Assembly: GCA_018663165.1 (NCBI GenBank)
Contig: JABJES010000060.1
Span: 1-5,130, forward strand
Direction: 5' to 3'
DNA: 5,130 bases
DNA from: Rhodospirillaceae bacterium
GTDB taxonomy: Bacteria > Pseudomonadota > Alphaproteobacteria > UBA11136
Each line of letters opens with the position of its first letter. Position 1 is the first letter of the stretch. The notes below the pieces were generated by a model that was given only the letters and a program-made list of their open reading frames with translations, ran no database searches and was not told the origin of the DNA. Position numbers and translations under genes: made by a program. This document shows positions 1-5,130 of the stretch, piece after piece.

Positions 1-94
1 GTCTCTTATTGGGCCCCTTTTGCGCCCATTGCCGAGGGTTGGCGCGGACTTGGCCTTTTTCCCGATTTTACGGTGATTTTGGGGCGGAAAAGGC
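1..94. other. Upstream non-coding stretch, nothing assignable
   Basis: No convincing gene lies here. Frames 1 and 3 happen to stay open, but their translations (Cys-, Trp- and Phe-rich) match no family I know and run into the promoter and terminator described below. No DnaA C-terminus is recognisable and no match to a consensus DnaA box (TTATCCACA type) was seen. The short inverted repeat TGGGC/GCCCA (10-14 with 24-28) is not followed by a T-run and is probably incidental. Confidence 0.5.
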
Positions 95-122
95 TTCGGA
101 ATCCGTCTCCGTCTGCTATAAT
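95..122 (+). promoter_or_regulatory. Predicted sigma-70 type extended -10 promoter
   Basis: A perfect -10 hexamer TATAAT lies at 117-122 and is preceded by TG plus one base (TG at 114-115), which makes an extended -10. The best -35 candidate is TTCGGA at 95-100, a weak 3-of-6 match at 16 bp spacing; an extended -10 can compensate for that. Transcription would begin near 129-130. A GAATC (GANTC) site at 99-103 touches the -35 and spacer. It is the only good promoter I see upstream of dnaN, so it is the likely promoter of dnaN (and recF) or of a short RNA ending at the terminator at 181-210. It is predicted from sequence only. Confidence 0.6.
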
Positions 123-128
123 TCCCCT

Positions 129-209
129 CTGTATGGCACGGGGGTTCCGCAAGGCTGCGGCAGCAACGATGCGATGCGGTGCCCTCGCTTTTCAGCGGGG
201 CTGTTTTTT
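129..209 (+). ncRNA. Candidate ~80-nt small RNA or dnaN leader/attenuator
   Basis: The interval runs from the predicted start site of the extended -10 promoter to the end of the T-run of the terminator. The RNA could fold into an outer stem GGCAC/GTGCC (135-139 with 179-183). Inside it are a hairpin CCGCA-AGGC-TGCGG (147-160) and a small one GCA-ACGA-TGC (163-172). The 3' arm of the outer stem shares bases 181-183 with the left arm of the terminator, so the two folds exclude each other. That suits an attenuator or riboswitch-like leader, but a free-standing sRNA is equally compatible. I compared it by eye with the SRP RNA core (CCGGAAGGAAGCAGCC-like) and it does not match; no known family is recognised. 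Confidence 0.35.
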
Positions 210-210
210 C
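181..210 (+). terminator. Rho-independent terminator upstream of dnaN
   Basis: The left arm GCCC-(T)-CGCT (181-189) pairs with the right arm AGCGGGGC (194-201). That gives eight base pairs, six of them G-C, with one bulged T at 185 and a four-base loop TTTC. TGTTTTTT (202-209) follows directly. This is a textbook intrinsic terminator on the + strand. It lies 77 bp before the dnaN start codon and downstream of the only good promoter, so it must either end a short upstream transcript or be conditionally read through into dnaN. There is no matching T-run for the - strand. Confidence 0.75.
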
Positions 211-222
211 ACGAAAAGGCTG

Positions 223-252
223 CTTTCTCAAAAGCTGGTTTGCATGAGAAAG
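223..252 (+). other. Hairpin-forming inverted repeat in the dnaN 5' region
   Basis: CTTTCTCA (223-230) is the exact reverse complement of TGAGAAAG (245-252), an 8-bp stem. An inner AAA/TTT pairing (231-233 with 239-241) could extend it across a small GCA bulge. No T-run follows, so it is not a terminator. The right arm can also pair as AAAG-TCGG-CTTT (249-260), a competing hairpin. It may be an mRNA structure affecting dnaN translation or a binding site for a dimeric protein; neither is shown. Confidence 0.4.
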
Positions 253-271
253 TCGGCTTTGCATGAGACAG
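239..271 (+). repeat. Pair of 14-nt direct repeats before dnaN
   Basis: TTTGCATGAGAAAG (239-252) and TTTGCATGAGACAG (258-271) match at 13 of 14 positions and are set 19 bp apart. A third short TGCAT follows at 274-278. The second copy ends 15 bp before the dnaN start codon and overlaps the only purine-rich stretch that could serve as a weak ribosome-binding site (GAGACAGAG, 265-273). It could be a tandem protein-binding site, an alternate RNA pairing partner for 226-230, or a small local duplication. Confidence 0.5.
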
Positions 272-286
272 AGTGCATAAATCGCC

Positions 287-1405
287 ATGAAACTCACCAT
301 CGAACGCGCGGCGCTCCAAAAGGCCTTGGCCCATGTTCAAAGCGTTGTCGAGCGCCGGACAACCATTCCCATCTTGTCCAATGTGCTTGTTGAGGCCCGT
401 GGCGACGTCTTGTCCCTGGCGGCGACCGACATGGATATCGCCATCCTCGAAAAAGTGCCGGCCGAGATTGGCGCGCCGGGGGAAACCACCCTGCCCGCTC
501 ATACGCTTTACGACATCGTTCGCAAGTTGCCCGAAGGCGCTCAGATCGAACTTGAAGGCGAGGGCGAGGGCAAGCGTCTGGAATTGAAGGCCGGGCGCTC
601 AAAATTCACCCTGTCTTCTCTGCCGACCGAGGAGTTTCCGGTTCTCGACGATGGTGAGCTGCCCCATAGCTTCTCCCTGCCGGCCAGTGATTTGCGGGCG
701 CTTATTGAGCGCACCCGCTTTGCCATGTCGACCGAGGAAACCCGTTATTACCTTAATGGCATATATCTTCATGCCGCAGAATCCGACGGTATCAAGGTGC
801 TTCGCATCGTTGCCACTGATGGCCATCGTCTGGCCCAGGTCGAAATGCCGCAACCCGAGGGTGCCGCAGACATCCCCGGCGTCATCGTGCCGCGCAAGGC
901 CGTGGCTGAGCTGCACAAGCTGATTGAGGATAGCGATGAAACGGTTGCCATCAGCCTTTCCGATACAAGGATCAGATTTGCCTTTGATCATGTTGTTTTG
1001 ACCTCGAAGCTGGTGGACGGCACCTTTCCCGACTATCAGCGGGTGATTCCAGAAGGCAACGACAAGATCATGGAGGTTGATTGCGCGGCTTTCGCCGAGG
1101 CCGTTGACCGGGTATCGACCATCTCCACGGAAAAATCCCGGGCGGTAAAGGTCGAGATCGACAAGGGGCGTTTGACCCTGACCGCATCAAGCCCCGAGCA
1201 CGGGACGGCAACCGAAGAGCTGGAAGTGAAATACGATTCCGATCCCATCGAAATCGGTTTCAATTCCCGTTACTTGCTTGATATTACCCAGCAGATAGAG
1301 GGCGGCACGGTGCGCATTGATCTGGCGGACGCCTCGGCACCGACGATCGTGCGCGATATTGCGGACAACAGCGCCCTTTATGTGCTGATGCCGATGCGGG
1401 TGTGA
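287..1405 (+). CDS. dnaN: DNA polymerase III subunit beta (sliding clamp)
   Basis: This is the ring-shaped processivity clamp, a homodimer that encircles DNA and tethers polymerase III and many repair proteins. At 372 residues it has the normal full length for the family. Three clamp folds are expected at roughly 1-120, 128-245 and 246-372. Recognisable blocks are RTTIPILSNVL near residues 23-33, ATDGHRLA at 176-183 and TFPDY at 246-250, and the C-terminal YVLMPMRV, which closely matches the usual clamp ending and helps line the partner-binding pocket. The start is well fixed: an in-frame TAA at 278-280 blocks any longer form and ATG 287 is the first start after it. The ribosome-binding site is weak (only GAG-type purines at 265-273). 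The gene is intact, overlaps recF by 4 bp, and is probably transcribed from the promoter at 95-122 by read-through of the terminator at 181-210, or from a promoter I cannot see. Confidence 0.99.
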   Translation: MKLTIERAALQKALAHVQSVVERRTTIPILSNVLVEARGDVLSLAATDMDIAILEKVPAEIGAPGETTLPAHTLYDIVRKLPEGAQIELEGEGEGKRLELKAGRSKFTLSSLPTEEFPVLDDGELPHSFSLPASDLRALIERTRFAMSTEETRYYLNGIYLHAAESDGIKVLRIVATDGHRLAQVEMPQPEGAADIPGVIVPRKAVAELHKLIEDSDETVAISLSDTRIRFAFDHVVLTSKLVDGTFPDYQRVIPEGNDKIMEVDCAAFAEAVDRVSTISTEKSRAVKVEIDKGRLTLTASSPEHGTATEELEVKYDSDPIEIGFNSRYLLDITQQIEGGTVRIDLADASAPTIVRDIADNSALYVLMPMRV

Positions 1406-2757
1406 GAGAGGCCCTAAAGATTCAACCGGGCGGCAGCCCTATCGCCGCTCTTGCCGAAGCTCCAGCAGAGCTGGCTTCCGGCTCTCCGCAGACGGTCCCC
1501 GATTTTGCTGCCACTGCCACTGCTACCGCCGCCTGGTCCGTGAGCCGCTTGATGCTGACGGATTTTCGCAATTACGGCACCCTTAAGCTAAATCTTGATC
1601 GCCGCCCGGTGGTGCTCACCGGGGCCAATGGCGCCGGTAAGACGAATATTCTTGAGGCCCTGTCCTTTCTCGCTCCAGGCCGGGGGTTGCGCGGGGTTCG
1701 TCTCGACGAACCGGATCGCCGGGATGGTCATTCAGGTGCCGCCTGGTCGGTGGCCGCCACCCTTGATGGGCCGCTGGTCAGTATGAATGTCGGTACCGGG
1801 CGTGATCCTGCAATGTCGGCCGGTCCGATGGATGATGAGGAAACGGAAGACGGCGATGACAGGCCGGGCGAAAGCCCGCAAGACCCGGCAAAAACAAGTG
1901 TCCGGGCCGGGCGGCGTCTGGTCCATATCGACGGCCAAAGGGCGCTCTCGCCGAGGGCGCTTGCCGAGGCTGCCGGTGTCATCTGGCTGGTGCCGGCGAT
2001 GGACCGATTGTTTGCCGATGCGCCATCATCGCGGCGGCGCTTTCTCGACCGGATGGTCGGTGGCTTTATTCCCGGCTATGGCGGCTTGCTTGGGGCTTAT
2101 GAAAAGGCGCTTCGCGAACGGGCCCGGTTGTTGCGCCAGTTCGGGGTGCGTGGTGCTGACCCGGTCTGGCTGTCGGCCCTGGAAGAGGGGATGGTGACAA
2201 ACGGGGTGGCCGTTGCTGCGGCGCGCTGTGAAATGGTAACCCGGCTTGATGCCGCCTGTGCCGAGGGCGACGGGCCGTTTCCCGGTGCAGCACTTTTAAT
2301 TGAGGGTGAGGCGGAATCCTGGCTTGCCTCAATGCCGGCCCTGGAGACGGAAGACCGTTTGCGTTCGGCGCTGTTGCAAAGTCGTGCCCGTGACAGTGAA
2401 ACCGGCGGTGCGGCTCACGGCCCTCACCGCAGCGATCTGGTGGTCCATCACAGGGCCAAGAATTTGAATGCGGCCGATTGTTCTACCGGTGAGCAAAAGG
2501 CGTTGTTGGTGTCGATCCTGTTGGCGCTTTGCGCCCTTGTTCGGCAACAGCGCGGGGCCACACCCCTGCTGCTGCTTGACGAAGTGGCGGCCCATCTCGA
2601 CGTTACCCGTCGCCAAGCCCTGTTTGACCGCATCGAAAGGCTCGGCGTGCAGGCCTGGATGACCGGCACAGACGTGTCAATGTTTGAGCCATGCGGGCAA
2701 AGGGCCCAGTTTTTCCGTGTTGCCGAAGGTGGTGTGCGGCCAGGCCGGGGCGATTAA
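1402..2757 (+). CDS. recF: DNA replication and repair protein RecF
   Basis: RecF is an SMC/ABC-type ATPase of the RecFOR pathway; with RecR and RecO it helps load RecA at single-strand gaps and stalled forks. Visible motifs are the opening strand SRLMLTDFRNYG (48-59), Walker A GANGAGKT (74-81), RRRFLDR (211-217), GPHRSDL (340-346), ABC signature STGEQKALL (361-369), Walker B LLLLDE (389-394), and D-loop VAAHLD (395-400), followed by a WMTGTD block typical of RecF. All catalytic motifs are intact. At 451 aa it is longer than the usual 360-400. The excess is an N-terminal Ala/Pro/Thr-rich extension (about residues 1-46) and an acidic insertion (about 135-170). The GTG start at 1402 overlaps the dnaN stop (GTGA), suggesting translational coupling, and has no strong ribosome-binding site. 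In-frame alternatives are GTG 1540 (residue 47) and ATG 1552 (residue 51). GTG 1540 would give a family-like N-terminus but leave a 134-bp gap after dnaN. The product is certain; the start is less so. Confidence 0.96.
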   Translation: MREALKIQPGGSPIAALAEAPAELASGSPQTVPDFAATATATAAWSVSRLMLTDFRNYGTLKLNLDRRPVVLTGANGAGKTNILEALSFLAPGRGLRGVRLDEPDRRDGHSGAAWSVAATLDGPLVSMNVGTGRDPAMSAGPMDDEETEDGDDRPGESPQDPAKTSVRAGRRLVHIDGQRALSPRALAEAAGVIWLVPAMDRLFADAPSSRRRFLDRMVGGFIPGYGGLLGAYEKALRERARLLRQFGVRGADPVWLSALEEGMVTNGVAVAAARCEMVTRLDAACAEGDGPFPGAALLIEGEAESWLASMPALETEDRLRSALLQSRARDSETGGAAHGPHRSDLVVHHRAKNLNAADCSTGEQKALLVSILLALCALVRQQRGATPLLLLDEVAAHLDVTRRQALFDRIERLGVQAWMTGTDVSMFEPCGQRAQFFRVAEGGVRPGRGD

Positions 2758-2787
2758 CAAAGGCCGGTAAAGATTAATCAGGATTTT

Positions 2788-2794
2788 AAAAAGA
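2788..2794 (+). promoter_or_regulatory. Weak ribosome-binding site for gyrB
   Basis: The purine run AAAAGAG (2788-2794) is the only Shine-Dalgarno-like sequence in the 49-bp recF-gyrB gap, 12 nt before ATG 2807, slightly far and not a strong match. The gap shows no terminator hairpin and no convincing promoter, which fits read-through from recF into gyrB. Confidence 0.4.
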
Positions 2795-2806
2795 GCGGTT
2801 ATAAAG

Positions 2807-5130
2807 ATGAGCGACAAGAAAGAAGACCAGACTTCCCCGGATTACGGCGCTGACCAGATCAAGGTATTGCGTGGGCTTGACGCGGTGCGTAAGCGTCCGG
2901 GCATGTATATCGGTGACACCGACGATGGTTCGGGCCTCCATCACATGGTTTACGAGGTGGTCGATAATTCCATCGATGAGGCGCTCGCCGGGCATTGCGA
3001 CCGGGTTGAGGTGACGCTCAACCCCGATGGGACGGTCAGTGTCGGCGATAATGGTCGCGGAATTCCGGTGGACATCCACTCTGAGGAGGGGATTTCGGCA
3101 GCCGAGGTGATCATGACCCAGCTTCATGCCGGGGGAAAATTCGACCAGAATTCATATAAGGTTTCCGGCGGTCTGCACGGGGTCGGCGTTTCCGTGGTGA
3201 ATGCTCTGTCCGATTTTCTTGAGCTCAGGATCTGGCGTGACGGCAAGGCCTATGCCATGCGTTTCGAGAACGGTGATGCGGTGGCGCGACTGATCGAGAC
3301 AGGGCCGTCGGAAGGCCGGACCGGCACCGAGATATCTTTTCATCCGTCACCGGCGACCTTCACCAATGTCGAGTTTGAATTTTCCCGCTTAGAGCATCGC
3401 CTGCGCGAACTCGCCTTTCTCAATTCCGGGGTGCGGATCTTTCTGCATGACAAGCGCGGGGTAGAGACCCAGAGCGTGGAACTGCATTACGAGGGCGGGC
3501 TGGAAGCCTTCGTTGCCTATCTCGATCGTTCCAAGACGCCCTTGCACAGTCCGACGATTGTCATTCTGGGTGAGCGCGACGGGATGACGATTGAAGCCGC
3601 CCTGCAATGGACCGACAGCTATCACGAGACGATGCTGTGCTTTACCAATAATATTCCCCAGCGTGATGGCGGCACCCATCTTGCCGGGTTCCGTGGCGCG
3701 TTGACCCGCACCATCAATACCTTTGCCACCCAGAGTGGGCTGTCGAAGAAGGAAAAGGTCGCCCTGTCGGGGGATGACGCGCGCGAAGGCCTGACCTGTG
3801 TGCTTTCGGTCAAGATTCCAGATCCCAAGTTTTCATCCCAGACCAAAGACAAGCTGGTCTCTTCAGAGGTGCGCCCGGTGGTCGAGAGCATCATCGGCGA
3901 CCGGCTTGGTCAGTGGTTCGAGGAGCATCCCGCCGAGGGGCGCAAGATCGTCGCCAAGGTGGTCGAGGCCGCCGCCGCCCGCGAGGCCGCCCGCAAGGCC
4001 CGCGACCTTACCCGTCGCAAGGGGGCGCTCGACATCTCTTCCCTGCCCGGCAAGCTTGCCGATTGTCAGGAGCGCGATCCGGCGAAAAGCGAAATATTCC
4101 TCGTCGAGGGCGATAGCGCCGGTGGCTCGGCCAAACAAGGGCGCAATCGCGAAACCCAGGCGATCCTGCCCTTGAGGGGAAAAATTCTCAACGTCGAGCG
4201 GGCGCGTTTTGACAAGATGCTCAGTTCGGTCGAGATCGGAACGCTGATCACGGCGCTCGGCACCGGCATTGGGTCGGAAGATTTCAATATTGAAAAAGCG
4301 CGCTATCATAAAGTCATCATCATGACCGATGCCGATGTCGATGGCAGCCATATCCGCACCCTCCTGCTGACTTTTTTCTTTCGCCAGATGCCGGAGCTGA
4401 TCGAAAAAGGGTATCTCTATATTGCCCAGCCGCCTTTGTACCGGGTGAAAAGGGGCAACAGTCAGGTCTATCTCAAAGACGACCGCCTATTGGAAGATTA
4501 TCTTATCGGCACCGCCATCGATGAAGTTGTGCTGGTGCTCCACGATAATTCTCAGCGCGCCGGTAGCGATTTACGCGAGGTTGTCGAGCGGGCGCGGTTC
4601 GCGCGCACTCTTCTCGCCCCCCTGTCGCGTCGCATCGGCCATGCCGGGGTGGCTGAACAGGCGGCTATCCTTGGGGCGTTTAATGCCGATATTCTGGCCA
4701 ACACGACCCATGCCGGTGAGCTCGCCGCCGCCATCGCCAAGCGCCTTGATGCTTTGGCACCGCTTCACGACCGCGGATGGGTTGGACTGTTTGAGGAAGG
4801 AACGGGCCTCATCCTGTCGCGCAAACTGCGCGGAGTGCCCGAGAGATACGTCATCGGACTTGATCTAGTTGAAGGTGCCGAGGCCCGGCATCTCGACGAG
4901 ATGACGGCGGAGCTTCAGGCACTTTACGCTCACCCGGCGACCCTCAAGGCGAAGGAAAAGGAAACCGTTATTTCCGCTCCGACGGGATTGGTCGAAACTA
5001 TTCTTGATCTCGGGCGCAAGGGGGTTTCGATCCAGCGCTATAAGGGGCTGGGCGAGATGAATCCAGACCAGCTCTGGGAGACGACTCTCGATTGTGAGGC
5101 GCGAACGCTTCTTCAGGTGCGGGTCAATCA
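2807..5130 (+). CDS. gyrB: DNA gyrase subunit B (3'-truncated by window end)
   Basis: This is the ATPase and TOPRIM subunit of DNA gyrase; with GyrA it forms the A2B2 enzyme that introduces negative supercoils. I translated it through to the right edge: 774 complete codons with no stop or frameshift. The GHKL ATPase domain shows the probable catalytic Glu50, Asn54, DNGRGIP (81-87) and GGLHGVG (121-127). The transducer loop has Gln345-Thr-Lys347. The TOPRIM domain shows EGDSAGG (434-440) and DADVDG (508-513), the acidic Mg2+-binding residues, plus PLRGKILNVE. Residues about 556-730 are the insertion typical of Gram-negative GyrB. QRYKGLGEMNP (743-753) resumes the core. The reading frame ends in LLQVRVNH, so a few dozen C-terminal residues are outside the window. 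ATG 2807 is preferred because no in-frame start lies in the gap upstream, and its MSDKK opening is a normal length before the conserved IKVLRGLDAVRKRPGMYIG block. Arg144, by position, matches the E. coli Arg136 aminocoumarin-contact residue. ParE is excluded by the large insertion and the recF neighbour. Confidence 0.98.
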   Translation, partial: MSDKKEDQTSPDYGADQIKVLRGLDAVRKRPGMYIGDTDDGSGLHHMVYEVVDNSIDEALAGHCDRVEVTLNPDGTVSVGDNGRGIPVDIHSEEGISAAEVIMTQLHAGGKFDQNSYKVSGGLHGVGVSVVNALSDFLELRIWRDGKAYAMRFENGDAVARLIETGPSEGRTGTEISFHPSPATFTNVEFEFSRLEHRLRELAFLNSGVRIFLHDKRGVETQSVELHYEGGLEAFVAYLDRSKTPLHSPTIVILGERDGMTIEAALQWTDSYHETMLCFTNNIPQRDGGTHLAGFRGALTRTINTFATQSGLSKKEKVALSGDDAREGLTCVLSVKIPDPKFSSQTKDKLVSSEVRPVVESIIGDRLGQWFEEHPAEGRKIVAKVVEAAAAREAARKARDLTRRKGALDISSLPGKLADCQERDPAKSEIFLVEGDSAGGSAKQGRNRETQAILPLRGKILNVERARFDKMLSSVEIGTLITALGTGIGSEDFNIEKARYHKVIIMTDADVDGSHIRTLLLTFFFRQMPELIEKGYLYIAQPPLYRVKRGNSQVYLKDDRLLEDYLIGTAIDEVVLVLHDNSQRAGSDLREVVERARFARTLLAPLSRRIGHAGVAEQAAILGAFNADILANTTHAGELAAAIAKRLDALAPLHDRGWVGLFEEGTGLILSRKLRGVPERYVIGLDLVEGAEARHLDEMTAELQALYAHPATLKAKEKETVISAPTGLVETILDLGRKGVSIQRYKGLGEMNPDQLWETTLDCEARTLLQVRVN

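Noticed and set aside
1..94. 3' end of dnaA
   Set aside because: dnaA often precedes dnaN, but none of the three + frames gives a recognisable DnaA C-terminal helix-turn-helix. It may lie further upstream or elsewhere.
129..209. SRP (4.5S) RNA gene
   Set aside because: The stretch TTCCGCAAGG superficially recalls the SRP tetraloop region, but the conserved GGAAGCAGCC-type core and asymmetric loop are missing and the element is too short.
263..280. Five-codon mini-ORF (ATG to TAA) ending 6 nt before dnaN
   Set aside because: It is in the dnaN frame and has no ribosome-binding site; its main value is that its TAA fixes the 5' limit of dnaN. An upstream regulatory ORF cannot be excluded but is not supported.
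9..393. Two overlapping open frames upstream of and into dnaN (9-266 and 73-393)
   Set aside because: They overlap the predicted promoter, terminator and (for the second) the start of dnaN, have Cys/Arg-rich compositions without family features, and are best explained by chance in GC-rich DNA.
2774..2789. CtrA-like box (TTAA...TTAA) in the recF-gyrB gap
   Set aside because: The two TTAA halves are separated by 8 bases rather than the 7 of the CtrA consensus, and AT-rich gaps give such pairs by chance.
2786..4351. Several open frames on the - strand opposite gyrB
   Set aside because: They mirror the codon structure of the intact gyrB frame and show no domain of their own.
5090..5098. Asp-Cys-Glu near the GyrB C-terminus where Asp-Pro-Glu is common
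   Set aside because: This position varies among GyrB proteins, and a single substitution near the window edge carries no clear functional meaning.

Overview
The window is a chromosomal replication and topology locus with the gene order dnaN - recF - gyrB, all on the + strand. The DNA is GC-rich, and the proteins look alphaproteobacterial: a 372-residue beta clamp, a GyrB that opens with an IGDTDDGSGLHHMVYEVVDN-type block, and a GyrB carrying the Gram-negative insertion in its TOPRIM half. I cannot place it below class level from the sequence alone.

Layout. Positions 1-286 hold no convincing gene, and no recognisable end of dnaA lies in them. They do hold a compact regulatory region. It has a strong-looking extended -10 promoter (TGCTATAAT, ending at 122), then about 50 nt of structured leader, a well-formed Rho-independent terminator (181-210), and a stretch with a hairpin and two near-identical 14-nt direct repeats just before dnaN. 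dnaN (287-1405) is complete. recF (1402-2757) overlaps it by 4 bp and is long for the family (451 aa), with an Ala/Pro/Thr-rich N-terminal extension and an acidic insertion. After a 49-bp gap, gyrB starts at 2807 and runs off the right edge at 5130. 774 codons are present and a few dozen C-terminal codons are missing.

Together the genes encode the sliding clamp of DNA polymerase III, the RecF gap-repair ATPase and the ATPase/TOPRIM subunit of DNA gyrase. This is the classic conserved cluster near dnaA in many bacteria, and the 4-bp overlap and short gap suggest co-transcription. The coding part is ordinary housekeeping sequence. The least expected element is the promoter-plus-terminator unit upstream of dnaN, which could be a small RNA gene of about 80 nt or a transcription attenuator in the dnaN leader. 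I do not recognise it as a known RNA family.
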